Below are positions 10,833 to 22,116 of a DNA stretch of 64,000 bases, piece by piece. Position 1 is the stretch's first letter; each line of letters starts with the position of its first letter. The stretch lies in the NCBI RefSeq assembly GCF_042477335.2, contig NC_091250.1, forward strand, positions 58,473,384 to 58,537,383. Direction: 5' to 3'. Below the pieces are notes generated by a model. The model saw nothing but the letters and a program-made list of their open reading frames with translations, searched no databases and was not told where the DNA came from. A program made the translations under genes and the position numbers. This DNA comes from Ovis canadensis. Taxonomy: Eukaryota; Chordata; Mammalia; Artiodactyla; Bovidae.

Positions 10833-11163
10833 GAAGATGGCAATGACGACCCTGTATGCAAGACAGGAAAAAAGACACAGATGTGTATAGCGGACTTTTG
10901 GACTCAGAGGGAGAGGGAGAGGGTGGGATGATTTGGGAGAATGGGAATTCTAACATGTATACTATCATGTAAGAATTGAATCGCCAGTCTATGTCTGACG
11001 CAGGGTGCAGCATGCTTGGGGCTGGTGCATGGGGATGACCCAGAGAGATGTTGTGGGGAGGGAGGTGGGAGGGGGGTTCATGTTTGGGAACGCATGTAAG
11101 AATTAAAGATTTTAAAATTTAAAAAATAAAAAGCTAAACCTGAAAAAAAATAAAAATAAAAAT
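10833..11163 (+). other. L1-BT 3' UTR with two G-quadruplex motifs and A-rich tail
   Basis: The 3' UTR carries two G-tract clusters on the RNA-sense strand. At 10909-10927 there are four GGG runs with loops of 3, 3 and 1 nt. At 11055-11076 there are GGGG, GGG, GGG and a G6 run with short loops. AATAAA-like signals lie around 11125, and the tail is an A-rich (AAAAT)n tract. G-rich 3' UTRs are a known feature of mammalian L1s. Confidence 0.85.
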
Positions 11164-11172
11164 AAAAATATT

Positions 11173-11755
11173 AACTCTGAGGATGTACTCTTTGAAGGAA
11201 GGGTACATGCCTCATACTTTGTCATTTCTCCATGGAACCCAGTCAGGTGCTTGAAATCCTAGAAGGACTGTTAGAGAAGAGTTCGTCAAAAGGTCTTGCT
11301 TTACAAATGCCAGACTTGAGACTTTCCACAAATATCTTGGTTGATTGCAGCACTAAAAAGCATACTTAGAAAAAAGTCTCCAGAAGAATATTAGATGCAA
11401 CATTTTTTGTTCTGGCCCATAGAAAGATTGCTGATAGAAAATCGGATAGATTATCTCATTGCATATCAATACATTTGACTATCAGTCCAGGTATATTTTC
11501 CAGCACATTTTGAAAAAAAGCTAGAATCTTTTTTATCTGCATCCTGAATCTCGTTCACAATGACTGGAGTAAACGATGGAATAAGATTTCCTACTCAAAG
11601 CTGAGAATAGGTTCTTTGAGCTGAAATAACCTCAGTAAAACAATAGAATAATTATTAATATCTGCTTAATATTTTATAGACTACTCATTTCTTCAGTCAA
11701 GAAATGTTTATTTAGCATCTGCTATGTTGTATATTTTTTGTGTATAGAAATTTTA
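11173..11755. other. Unassigned sequence, possible MIR/L2 trace at its end
   Basis: No gene. A short stretch at about 11690-11735 (aagaaatgtttatttagcat) resembles the common MIR/L2 3' motif on the minus strand, but it is too short to assign. Confidence 0.4.
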
Positions 11756-11767
11756 TGTTCTGTATTT

Positions 11768-11958
11768 TTGAGCTTCCCTAATAGCTCAGTCGGTAAAGAA
11801 TCTGCCTGCAATGCAGGAGAAATGGGTCAGGAAGATCCCCTGGAGAAGGAAACAGCAACCCACTCCAGTGCCTGGAGACTCCTATGGACTGAGGAACCTG
11901 GTGGGCTACAGTCTATGGGGTCGTAAGAGTTGGACACGACTTAGTGGCTAAACCACTG
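11768..11958 (+). mobile_element. Bov-tA SINE (first of a tandem pair)
   Basis: The tRNA-derived head (gagcttccctaatagctcag) is followed by the Bov-A body and a short tail ending in gttggacacgac. It is flanked by tgttctgtattt (11756-11767) and tgttctatattt (11959-11970), a 12-bp TSD with one mismatch. Confidence 0.9.
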
Positions 11959-11970
11959 TGTTCTATATTT

Positions 11971-12205
11971 GGGTTTCCTAGGTGGCTCAGTGGTAAAGAA
12001 TCTGCCTGCTGATGCATTAGCCACAAGAGACTGGGGTTCAGTTCCAGTTCAATTACCGGTCAGGAAGATCCCCTGGAGAGAGAGATGGCAACTCACTCCA
12101 GTATTCTTGCTTGGAAAATCCCATGGACAGACGAGCCTGGCAGACTATAGTCCGTGGGGTCTCAAACGAGTCAGACATGACTTAGCGACTAAATAACAAC
12201 AACAA
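11971..12205 (+). mobile_element. Bov-tA SINE (second of a tandem pair)
   Basis: A second SINE in the same orientation starts directly after the TSD copy of the first. It ends in an AAC-rich tail (aataacaacaacaa). A third copy of the target motif, tgatctgtattt, follows at 12206-12217. The pair therefore shares one target motif present three times. Confidence 0.9.
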
Positions 12206-12354
12206 TGATCTGTATTTAGCTACTATATACTATACTTGTATCAGAGAAATAATAACTTCAGTGTGTTGAGAAGTCCCCATGTCCTATATTTTTTTCTGAG
12301 CTTCTTATTTCTCTTTAGTGGATCCTTAGGACACCCTTCCCACATAGCTAATAT

Positions 12355-12500
12355 TACCTGCATATTATAGGTATAAAACTGAGGCATAACGAGATGAAGC
12401 ATCTTGCTCAGTGACCACAGCTCATAAGTAATGGAGCTGATACTTAAACCCAGGTGGGTATTTGTCAGGCTCTAAGACTCTTTTGCTCCATGATAGCTCC
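12355..12500 (-). mobile_element. MIR SINE fossil
   Basis: A reverse-oriented MIR core: 'aaactgaggcataacgagat', 'cttgctcagtgaccacagct' and 'acttaaacccagg' are the complements of the conserved MIR core and B-box region. Confidence 0.75.
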
Positions 12501-13179
12501 CTTCCAGGGGCTCATAATACAGGGAACCATTAATCAGAAAAGCAATTCTGCTGTATTATGATAGGAACTAACACAGAGTTATGTGAAAATATATATGATT
12601 TATTTATTCCTTAAATATGCATGTGCTTTATTCACAACGCTGCAAATTCTCTTGACTTTGTAAATTATTCGAGTAGTTGTTCCCCAAAATTAATATTCCC
12701 TTTTCAATCTCTTGCTATATTTTTGGGGGAGGAAACAAGTTTAGAGCAGGTTTAATTGACAAAATTATCAGAGTACTAAGTGAATGAGCTGGGATTCAAA
12801 CACAGGGTTGTCAGTGTCAAAAACTACCTTCTATGGCTTTTTGAAGTGCTCAGGGTCTTTAGTGCTATGAGATGGTACAAAGGGTTTACTCAGTCCTGTC
12901 TGGTGGAGTCCTGGCTGACAAAGCAGCTCTTGGATTAAGCTTTGCAGGATTAGAAACCCAGTTAGTGAATGAGCAGATGGAAAGAATCTCAGATTGTAGA
13001 GTCAGCATACATAGACTCTCCCAGGAGAGAAAAGCAGAGTTGATTTGGGGAAGAGCATGTCATTTGCTACAGCTGTTGACATGCAGTGGCTTTGATTTCC
13101 TGTGACATCATGCATAAAGAAGCAGCATAGTTGAGAGAAGGAAGAAAGTAATGTTGACTTTAGGAGAATTATATAAGAT
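12501..13179. other. Unassigned sequence
   Basis: No gene. A short piece near 12765-12815 (gagctgggattcaaacacag) looks like another MIR core remnant on the minus strand. Confidence 0.4.
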
Positions 13180-13475
13180 CTCATAAGAGTGACATTTGAA
13201 CTTGGAGGATGAGTAAGAATTGGACAGATGGAGATGGAAACAAAAAAGCATTCCACATGTCAGGAATAACATTAGAGAGAGAATAAATAAATATTTGATC
13301 TGTGAACTGAAATTCTGACTAACCACTCAGTTTGACCAGACTTGGGGAAATAAGACTGAGAAGGATGCTTTGCCAGGGAAAGCCTTGACTATGGGCGCAG
13401 GAATTTTATTTTACTTGTAGAAACCACTGACAGAGAGACATGATTAAAATGGCTTTAAGATGTTGGAAGTTGATA
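13180..13475 (+). mobile_element. L2-like LINE fossil
   Basis: Diverged segments read like the conserved 3' part of L2: 'gagtgacatttgaacttgga', 'ggatgagtaagaattggaca', 'aagcattccacatgtcagga', and later 'agacatgattaaaatggctt'. It is heavily eroded, and assignment is by pattern only. Confidence 0.5.
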
Positions 13476-13929
13476 TGTAATTAATTTATAACACCCTTTA
13501 ATATAAAAACCATTGTCAGAATAATTTTGGTAAAAATTAACACTAAGACAAATAACAAAACTCTTTTGTTTTCCGTTTTTTCCAGTTTCTGACCAGCTTC
13601 AACTAAGGATTCATTTGATCCATAAGCAATTTTGGATGCAGGCAGATAAGGAATCTCGAAAAAAAAAATTTAGAAGATGTTCCTAAGCTCACTCTGTTCT
13701 TACAGAGTGTATTTGGATCTTCTGACTCCAAGCTCACCATCTCCTGAGTATCGTCATGGTAGGGACTGACATTTTACATTTCTTTGCCTTCTTCTTTAAA
13801 TCATCTTGTTCTTCCCACACAGAAATTGATACAAGTCAGCAAGGTCTGTTTCAGCATAAATGATAAAAGCTAGTATAGGCATTATTACGGCACAGTGAAA
13901 TATGCTCTCTGTGAATGAGGTAAATTAAT
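13476..13929. other. Unassigned sequence
   Basis: No gene or recognisable repeat, apart from a 10-A run near 13660. Confidence 0.5.
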
Positions 13930-14060
13930 CCTAACAACTGCTCAAAGTAGGTACCTTTTCCATTTTACAGCTAAGGAAATTGAAGCACAGTCCCACACAC
14001 TTGCAGCTATTAAGTCTCAGAGCCTGGATTTGAACTCATGGTGCAGGGCTTGGGTGTGTA
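13930..14060 (-). mobile_element. MIR SINE fossil
   Basis: Complement of the MIR core: 'cattttacagctaaggaaat', 'cacttgcagctattaagtct' and 'cctggatttgaactcatgg'. Confidence 0.72.
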
Positions 14061-15159
14061 AACTTGTATCACCATGCTTAACTATTTTTCCAAGAGCAAG
14101 AGTTTTTTAGTGGGGGATGGTTAATATAAATGTAAATGCAAAATAAACAACATTTTAAAGATAAGAGAATTATTTCTGGGCTTGACAGAACCTATATAAC
14201 AATACTTTGCAATAACAATCATAATGTAAATCTCTTCAGTGATGTATTTGAAAGTAACAATTTAGATTTACAGGTTTTCCATGGGCTGTTAAGATAATCT
14301 TTGTAGCATCCTAGTCCTTTTATGAGCACCTTCTAGCTAACCTTGAGTTGTGCATGGTGAGAGCAAACAGAAGGCAATGGTTATAGGATCTATTCCCGCT
14401 GGTCTTAGCATTCGGTAGCAAGTGTCTTAAATGCCTTCTTTACAAAATAAGGAAAGCAGAAATAATTTCTATCTGATTGTAAATAAAAGCAAGCATAGTC
14501 TCTCTTTCTCTGATTTCTCTTTACATATTATACAACAGGTACTCACTGCGCTGATATTTGCCACAGGCATCAGATCCAGCTTGTGGGACTCTTTTACCAA
14601 AGGGACTGGCATAATCATGAGCAGGTCAAATCATGAGGTCTTAGGGTTTGGGCTTGTCCACTAGCAGAAAATTTAATTTTGCTGATGGAGTACATTTGAG
14701 CCACATCTGAGTAATTGTCTGTCTAATTTATGGTTTTGGAAAGATAAAAGGAAGCATCAAGATGAGAAAGAGAACAACTAAGATGATTCATGGAAAATGA
14801 ATTTGAAAATGTGGCAGAGCTCAGAAAGCTGGGAAAAACAGTAGTTTTTTTTTTTTTTTTCTCCCATTAGCTAACCTTGTCTCTTTCCCTCTAATCTTCT
14901 CCCCTTCTCCTTGTCTACCTTTTTCAAGAGAATCATCAGAGTGCAAGTTCAGGTTCTTTACAGATGTCAAGATAGTTAATACAGGGCCAAAGTACTTAAT
15001 GAGCTTAAAACTTACCCTTAGAAAGAGACTGCAAACCTCTGTTACATAGGAAGGTAGAGTATTTTTTTGTAAATGAAGGTGTTCATAGTCCAGGAAGTCA
15101 GGAGCTCCAAACAAAATGATCTCTGTAATAGCTAGTATCCAATAAAAAGGGAGGATGGA
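14061..15159. other. Unassigned sequence with a 16-T run
   Basis: No gene is supportable. There is a poly-T run at 14845-14860. The minus-strand open frame over 14821-15273 becomes LINE-derived only above about 15160; the rest of that frame is unrelated. Confidence 0.45.
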
Positions 15160-15307
15160 AAATGCCATTGGAATTCTGATAGGAATTACATTGAATCTGT
15201 AGATTGCTTTGGGTAGCATGGATATCTTAACTATATTAATTTCCCAATCCATGAGCAATAAATATCTTTTCATCTATCTGTGTACTTCTTCAAGTTCTTT
15301 TATCACT
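15160..15307 (-). mobile_element. Old L1 ORF2 fragment, inverted 5' segment
   Basis: The minus-strand translation reads WEINIVKISMLPKAIYRFN, an L1 ORF2 segment from the region after the reverse transcriptase core. It abuts a + strand piece of the same kind of element that starts further 3' in ORF2. This head-to-head arrangement is the known result of twin priming (5' inversion). Confidence 0.8.
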
Positions 15308-16010
15308 CTTGGTGGGCATCTAAATTGTTGCAGTCACTATAGAAAACAGTATGGACGTTCCTCAAAGAGTTAAAAATTAACCTACCATGTGATCCAGCAA
15401 TTCCTCTTTGGGGTATCAATCTGAAGAAAATAAAAATACTAATTTGAATGGATATTTGCACTCTTATGCTTATTGCAGCATTATTTACAGTAGTTAAACT
15501 ATGGACACAACAAATAAGTGCTCGCTGATGGATGGGTGGATAAAGAAGATGTGGTATACTTAAGCAATAGAATACTACTCAGCCATTAAGAAACTGAAAT
15601 TTTGCCATTTACAACAACATGGATGGAACTTGAAGGTATTAAGCTCAGTGAAATCAGTCAGATAGAGAAAGACAAATACCACATGATTTTACTTACATGT
15701 AGAATCTAAGAATCAAAACAAAAAAAAGTTAAAAAACCAGGACTTATAGATGCAGAAGACAGATTGGTGGTTTCCAGAGGGAAGGGAGGTGGGGGTGGGG
15801 TGAAATGGTAAAGGGGGTAAGTACAAGCTTCTGGTTATAAGATGAAGGTAATGGGGATGTAAAGTACAACATGAGGAATATAGTCAATAATGCTGTGATC
15901 ACTTTGTGTGGTGACAGATGGTAAACAGACAATTCAGTGATCAGTTCACAATGTCTACAAGTGTTGAGTCACTATGTTGTACCTGAAACTAATGACATTA
16001 TATGTTAATA
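15308..16010 (+). mobile_element. Old L1 fragment: ORF2 C-terminus and 3' UTR
   Basis: Starts at 'cttggtgggcatctaaattg', equivalent to the GTLLHCWW region, and passes through the conserved 'gatccagcaattcc', 'gcagcattatttacagtag' and 'atactactcagccatta' stretches into a 3' UTR ending in 'gtacctgaaactaatgac'. It is more diverged than the L1-BT copy, with many stops. About 700 bp of ORF2 is missing between this and the inverted piece. Confidence 0.82.
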
Positions 16011-16044
16011 TATATGTGTATATGACGTACTATATATAGAGAGA

Positions 16045-16251
16045 GCTTCCGAGTTGGTGCTAGTGATAAAGAACCCATCTGCCAATGCAGGAGATATAAG
16101 AGGTGTGTGTAATATGTTTGATCCCTTGGTTGGGAAGATCCCCTGGAGTAGGAAATGGCAACCCACTCCAATGTTCTTGCCTGGAAAACTCCATGGACAG
16201 TGGTGGTCTACAGTCCATGGGGCTGCAAAGAGTTGCACATGACTGAGTGTG
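16045..16251 (+). mobile_element. Bov-tA SINE
   Basis: The head 'agcttccgagttggtgctag' and B-box-like 'gtttgatcccttggttggga' precede the Bov-A body, ending in 'catgactgagtgtg'. The tail has become a CA repeat. The AT-rich flanks make the TSD ambiguous. Confidence 0.88.
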
Positions 16252-16285
16252 CACACACACACACATTCACACACATACATATATA
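16252..16285. repeat. (CA)n / (TA)n microsatellite at a SINE tail
   Basis: CACACA run with a short TTC interruption, passing into (TA)n. It directly continues the SINE 3' tail. Confidence 0.88.
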
Positions 16286-16669
16286 TGGGAAAGTGACCTT
16301 TTTAGGTTTTTGGTTCAAGAATTCCTACAGTGGAAATCAGGTAGAGTCCCCCCATTGAACATGGTTTTTTTTTACCCATCAATGTAAATACACAATCCTA
16401 CCCCAGGGGCTTAGCCTTCTCCTTCCCAGCCATCATTTGTTTAGTAGAGTCTGGATTTTTCCAAGATGAAAAATATTGATATTCTAAGAATTCAGGTTCA
16501 CAGAAAGAACAAGTATGGGCCCGAGGCTTGTCCTCCTGCCTAGGGGTGAAGAGCTAAAAATCACACACTCTTCAAACATGGAAGATAAGCTTCAACTGTC
16601 ATGATTTGGGGCAAAGCCAACAGGTCTTATTTTCAAAGAAATCCCTATGACACTCGTCTTCAACTTTGA
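16286..16669. other. Unassigned sequence
   Basis: No gene or repeat recognised. Confidence 0.5.
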
Positions 16670-16775
16670 ATTGAGCAAGTTGCTAAACCTTGCTAGCCTT
16701 TAATTTCTGAGTCTTTAAAAAGGCAATAAGACTTATTGGTCTTCAGGATTGTTGTGAAAAAGAACTAAGTCTGCT
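16670..16775 (+). mobile_element. MIR SINE fossil
   Basis: 'gagcaagttgctaaaccttg', 'gagtctttaaaaaggcaata' and 'caggattgttgtgaaaaaga' follow the order of the MIR core and 3' part. Confidence 0.5.
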
Positions 16776-17299
16776 TGGCAAAGTGGGTAAGATGAAGCCT
16801 GGTCTACACTTGGTGGTTCTATTCACCTTTCCTCATAAATATCTCATTTCATCATGAAGAATGAGAAGAGTTTTAGAACAGAGTGAAGAGGTTAAAGTTG
16901 TTATAGGCCTGGGCGTTGTGAACCCAAGTCCCAAACATATTGCCGATGGTCATTGAAAGAATATCCCTATTTTTCCACACTCTTCTCCTTCCCCCAACCC
17001 TTCATAGTTTATGAACGTTTTGCACTTGTGTTAGGTGTTTGTGAAGAGAGAAAGAAGAAGAAAGGTAAATGGTCAATTCTTGATTTGGGAAACCTCCTGT
17101 AGTCTTATCCAAAACTGATCTTGAGCTTCTAGAAGATCATGAGGTCCAAGTTGAAAGGGGAAACTCAAGTGCTAGAACCAATCTCATCTTACTCAGCGAA
17201 CTATAACTTTTCCCTCTCTGTTGAAGTCCAGCTATCTGGCTATCTTCAAAAAAGCGTTATTCTAATCTACTTATAGCCTTTCCCAGTCTCCCCCTAAAC
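16776..17299. other. Unassigned sequence
   Basis: No gene or repeat recognised. Confidence 0.5.
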
Positions 17300-17492
17300 C
17301 CCCGTCCTATCCAGGCTGGCATATAACATTGAACGAGTTCCATGTGCTGTACAGTAGGTTTTTGTTGGTTACATATCTTAAATATAGCAGTGTATTTACA
17401 TATATTGCTGAGTCCCTTCACTGTTCACTTGAAATTATCACAACATTGTTAATTGGCCATACTCCAATACAAAGGTTTTTGGTGTTTAAAAA
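17300..17492 (+). mobile_element. L1 3' UTR fragment
   Basis: Carries 'gtgctgtacagtaggttttt', 'aaatatagcagtgtatttac' and 'ggccatactccaatacaaag', all typical of the 3' UTR of artiodactyl L1 subfamilies. It ends in a short A run at 17488-17494, just before a SINE. Confidence 0.7.
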
Positions 17493-17495
17493 AAT

Positions 17496-17670
17496 GGTTT
17501 CCCAGGTGGCTTGGTGGTAAAGAACCCAGGTGCCAATGCAGGAGACTTGGATTTGATCCCTGGAATGGGAAAGTCTCCTGGAGGGGAAATGGGAACTCCC
17601 ATGGACAGAGGAACCTGGTGGGCTACAGTCCATGGGGTTGCAAAAAAGCTGGACATGACTGAACGATTGA
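17496..17670 (+). mobile_element. Bov-tA SINE with internal deletion
   Basis: The head 'tttcccaggtggcttggtgg' is present, but the body jumps from 'aaatgggaactcccatggac', so the usual central stretch (cactccagtattcttgcctg) is missing. It lies immediately after the A-rich end of an L1 fragment, a common SINE landing site. Confidence 0.85.
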
Positions 17671-20604
17671 ACATGCACACACAATCTACTTAAATTTACC
17701 CAAGTATGGATTCCTTGTCTCTTTATAGAATCATTTAAATCATGGGAAATATTTTAAGCAGGTTTTTAAAGCATAGTGTTGATCCAACAAAACGGAGTGC
17801 CAGAACTATGGTTGTATATTGACCCTGGCAAGAGATATTTGTTCAAAATGTGCTGATGTTTTGAAATCTCCATTCTGGTTTGGAAACCCAGTTCCCTGTT
17901 TTTCAGTCAGGGTGCTACCACTTCATTTCAAGTGTGCTGCGATCTCAAGAGTTTCCCTTACTCCAGTGTGTGTAACCCAGTGCCAGACGTATATCAACAT
18001 GTATTTTCAGATTTGTTTCTCTCTTTGCCATTTTTACTTTTGTACAATGGAGAGAGAGGGGAAAAGTAGCAGAGATGATTTTAAAGAAAAGCCTAGAGGG
18101 GAAAGACTTTGGCCAGAAGTGGAATTTTCATGATCCTTTGCATAAGCTTTAGGTATATGCCTATTGGAAAATCCAATGAAGATAAATGCCTGTAAAAGGC
18201 TTGAAAATTAGAGAAATTTTGGGAAAAGCTTTTCTGCTACAGGGGCTCTGTGGTAGAAATGTGTTGTGTCGTCTAGAGTAGTAATCAGCTGCGTCTCCAC
18301 ATGGAATGGGAGTGCTGGAAAGGGATAGCACTCGGCAGAGAAACACCTGGACGGGAGTTCTGGCTTTGCTCACTTCTAAGGGTGCTTTTCCAGGCAAGTC
18401 TCTGGCGCACTTCTTTGTTTATAAATGATTGCATCTTCCTAAATGGCCTTTAATATAATTTCTAGCTCAGAAGACTCTATGACCCTAACTGAGGCTTTCT
18501 CCAAACTCCATGAATAGGGCCTTTTGAGTTATCTGCTTTGTGATTCTGAATGGTCTCACGTCAACTTGACCACTGTGTGGAAAGGGAGAAGAAAGGTCTC
18601 GAATGGGACTCTGGGTAGTTAACTGTGATACCATCTGGCACAAAGAACAGTTGTACTACCAGCATTTCTGCTTCCTAAAAAAAAAAAAATACTATGTGTG
18701 GAAGTGGACAAAGGCAGAATAAGGGCGGGAGCCTCTGGAATGTTCACTTTGTTTAGCTCCCCATGATTGGCAGCCAGCCGTGACATTATCACTCAGTGCA
18801 TCTATGTTGCCATTCAAAACAGTTGCTGCAACTGCTCAACAGAGAACCTGTGAGCCTGTGTAGCCCTGTCTTCTCTCTCTCCTAGGGGGTGGGGAGGATG
18901 TTCACAAAACTTGCTTTGAAGAGTATTAGTGGTTAGAATCAAGGTCTGGTGATGGTAGAATTTCTCTAACTCCTTATGTGGTCTCATTTTTAAGAAAAAT
19001 GTGTTCCTCCTTCTGATATATATAGTGTATACATGTTGCCCAACAGATCATAACCTCAACACCAAGATATGACCACATTTTGGAAATGGATCTTGTAAGA
19101 AATATACCAATAAGTAGACAAAGAGGGGTGAGAGGTAGGAAATACATCCACATAGGGAAATAAACCTGGAGAAGCAAAGTAACCTTTGTGACTGGTACGG
19201 ATTGTTATGTTACACTGCACCTCCTCTGGGGCTCAGCTAAATGTTTCAGAAGAGTGAAAGCATTGTTGACACTGAAAAGCTACAGTAAGGAATTGGGATA
19301 AGGCGATTTTGTTCTCTAGTTCTCAGAGAAGAAAAGAATCCAATGCACACCAGGAAAATAATTTTGGAAACTCACTTAATTGTGAAGGTGATGCTGAGCC
19401 AGCTTGTGGCTAGAGACAAAGGAATTATTGTTCGCTTCCCATAAATGCTTTCCCATATGTAAAGTGAGGCTGGTCCTAGCAGGTGACTTCAGAGATGTGG
19501 GAATATTTAACCACCAATGAATAAATCTTGAAAATGCTTCAAAAATGCAAAGTGTAACCTTTAAAATAAAATTGTGGCTGTCACATTTTGAGACTGAAAG
19601 CTCAAAAAGTAGAGCTTGTTTATATCAACCACAAAGGCCAAGGACCTGTGGTTTTATTGGATTTCTCATCCCAAGAAAATATTTACACTTGGAGGAGACG
19701 ATGTGTTTTTAACTATAAAAGCCATACATAGAATATTTGTGGAGAATGTTGCAAATAAAAATGTTTTTCTTCCCCCCTTAGCTTGGCAAAATTGACAATT
19801 CTGCTTAAGGCATCAAAAAATGGGTGAAATAAAGAATCGTGCTCCTTTTAAATGGGGGAAGCTTTAAAATTCTTAGTGGGGAGGTATATGGGTGACTGCC
19901 CTGAAGGAAAAAGGATCTTTGGTGAGTGTCCTGCTTTTCACTACCACAAAATTCCAGTCACTAGAATTTTTGGAAGCTCAGATACATGAGAGGGAGAGAA
20001 AAGAAAACAGAACAGAATGAGAAGTGTAGGCGTAGCTCAACAGACCATAGGCAAAATGGAATAAATGAACACTGTAGGAAAATTAAGGCAATGTTGGGGA
20101 GTTTAACAATACTTGCCATTCAATCATTGACAATCCAATTAAAAAAACTATTAAGACAATTATTGATTTAGGGATCAATTGGTTTGGGGAAAGAAATATA
20201 CCCCAGACTAAATGTTTGCCTTTTGCATTAGCAATTATGCCATAAAAGGCATTTTTAGCAGAAGCCTCCAGGCTTCTAAATAACAGAGGCAGAAATAAAA
20301 CAAAAGCTGTGATCTGGAGAAAGTGATCCAGAAAAGGCTGTGGCAGACACATGCTGGTATTTCGTCCTAACAAAAGGGATATCCAAACACATGAAAACAG
20401 AAGGGGCCAGGCCTCAGCCTTAATGTTCCCTATTGCTTTTCTCACTTTTATGGTTTCTGAATGCCTCTCTAAAGAACATAAGGCCAACCCCATGAGAACT
20501 ACATAAAGAACTTCTTAAACTGTATTATTGGATTGATATTTAATTGTAGAAAATGTAGCAAATATTGCTTGGAGCACAGGTGAGTGATCCAAAGAATTCA
20601 GTGG
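17671..20604. other. Long unassigned stretch (2.9 kb)
   Basis: No repeat that I can name and no gene. It includes a 13-A run near 18677 and AT-rich homeodomain-like sequence around 20100-20175. Short open frames (such as 17819-18133) show no recognisable protein. Confidence 0.45.
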
Positions 20605-20623
20605 TTTTTTTTTTTTTTTTTTT
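20605..20623. repeat. (T)19 homopolymer
   Basis: Nineteen consecutive T residues. No retroposon body was recognised next to it. Confidence 0.9.
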
Positions 20624-20944
20624 CCCTGATGTGAATAAAAAAAATCACTGATGAAAAAATATCACTGATGTGATCGTATATACACACACCTGATCCAGTT
20701 CCTGGTACAGAGCTCCTAAAGCCCTTGTAGTTTCCTGAGTTTCAGGACCATCTTTTATTCTAAAGGAGTGACTCTTGGGGGGCTTCTGGGTGGGGGTTGA
20801 TCATAAGAAAAACCCAATTATGAGTAGCAGCTTGGAATTTTGAGCCCCACCTCTCATCCTCTGGAGAGGAAATGGCCTGGAAGTGGAGATAATAATCGAT
20901 CATGCTGGTGAGATGAAGCTTCCATAGAATCCCAACAAGTTTGG

Positions 20945-21150
20945 GGGCTTCCCTGGTGGCTCAGAAAATAAAGAATCTGCCTGCAATGCGGGAGACCCAG
21001 GTTTAATCCCTGGGTTGGGAAGATCCCCTGGAGAAGGGAATGGCTACCCACTCCAATATTCTTGTTTGGAGAATTCCGTGGACAGAGATGCCTGCTGGGC
21101 TATGGTCCATGAGGTCACACAGAGTCAGACATGACTGAGTGACTAACATG
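20945..21150 (+). mobile_element. Bov-tA SINE
   Basis: Full SINE with head 'gcttccctggtggctcagaa' and B-box-like 'ggtttaatccctgggttggg'. It is flanked by an 8-bp repeat, aagtttgg, at 20937-20944 and 21151-21158. Confidence 0.9.
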
Positions 21151-21158
21151 AAGTTTGG

Positions 21159-21600
21159 AGAGCTTCCAGGTTGGTGAGCACATCCTAGCTGGGGTGGTGA
21201 CATGCCAAACTTCACGGGCACAGAAATTCCTGTACTTGAGACCCTTCTGAACCTTACTCTACATGTCTCTTCATTTGGCTGCTCATTTCTACTCTTGATC
21301 ATACTCTTTATTATAGAGTACACTGACATAAAGAAAGCTTCTCTGAGTCTGTCACCTGCTCTAATAAACAATTAAGCACAAGGAAGGGGGTGTGGGAACC
21401 CCAACTTAGGCAGGAGTATGGGTAACACCTTGGGGCTTGCAACTGACCTCTGAAGTGGAGGTGGTTGGTGGGACTGAGCACTTGGCTCATGGGTCTGATG
21501 TTAACTCTAGGCAGATTGTCAGAACTGATTCATATTGGCAGCCACCCAGCTGGCATCAGAGAATTAGTCAATGAGGGAAAACCTCGCTTCTGATGTCAGA
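21159..21600 (+). mobile_element. Probable ancient interspersed repeat (LTR-like), family uncertain
   Basis: The stretch has the flavour of a mammal-wide repeat that I know but cannot name with certainty: 'tctcttcatttggctgctca', 'ctctaataaacaattaagca', 'ggtgtgggaaccccaactta' and 'tcagaattagtc'-type motifs in order. The AATAAA and flanking order would suit an old LTR. No viral coding sequence is present. Confidence 0.4.
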
Positions 21601-21842
21601 AGCCTTGTAAGAATCAAGAAAAGTGCATTTTTCCTAGACAAGTGAGACATTCATTTTCATAGTATTTCTTGGACTACACAGGGATTTGATTGGAATAACA
21701 AATGGCAAAAGGCCACAAGTCCAGTGAGAGAGGGGCCCCTAAGGTCCCATGCTAACTGGAGTTAGTGGAGGACATTTTTCTATATGCCCATGTGACTTCT
21801 GTTCTGGCTCAATTCTTTGGTTGAGTTTGTATAAACAAGAGC

Positions 21843-22116
21843 TGCTGCTGCTGCTAAGTTACTTTAGTCATGTCCGACTCTGTGTGACCCCATAGACGGC
21901 AGCCCACCAGGCTCCCCTGTCCCTGGGATTCTCCAGGCAAGAACACTGGAGTGGGTTGCCATTTCCTTCTCCAATGCATGAAAGTGAAAAGTGAAAGTGA
22001 AGTTGCTCAGTTGTGTCTGACTCTTAACAAGCCCATGGACTGCAACCCACCAGGTTCCTCCATCCATGGTATTTTCCAGGCAAGAGTACTGGAGTGGGGT
22101 GCCATTGCCTTCTCCA
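21843..22116 (-). mobile_element. Bov-A2 SINE
   Basis: Complete dimeric Bov-A2 in reverse orientation. The CAG tail shows as gctgctgctgctg at the low end, and both monomers with their linker follow. A perfect 12-bp TSD, ataaacaagagc, is at 21831-21842 and 22117-22128. Confidence 0.93.

Larger units (their letters stand above)
4829..11163 (+). mobile_element. Near-full-length L1-BT LINE-1
   Basis: A 6.3-kb LINE-1 with all parts in order: 5' UTR, ORF1, a 51-bp spacer, ORF2, 3' UTR and an A-rich tail of AAAAT units. A candidate TSD, AAAAATATT, is at 4820-4828 and 11164-11172. It can be extended by a preceding T on both sides, although on the 3' side this merges with the tail. ORF1 is open throughout. 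ORF2 has only two visible lesions, so the copy is evolutionarily young. The 5' UTR may have lost an internal segment near 4990, where the usual leader changes abruptly to unrelated AT-rich sequence; that point rests on my memory of other copies. Confidence 0.93.

Noticed and set aside
11768-12205. tRNA genes suggested by A/B-box-like motifs
   Set aside because: These are SINE heads derived from tRNA-Glu and do not fold as intact tRNAs.
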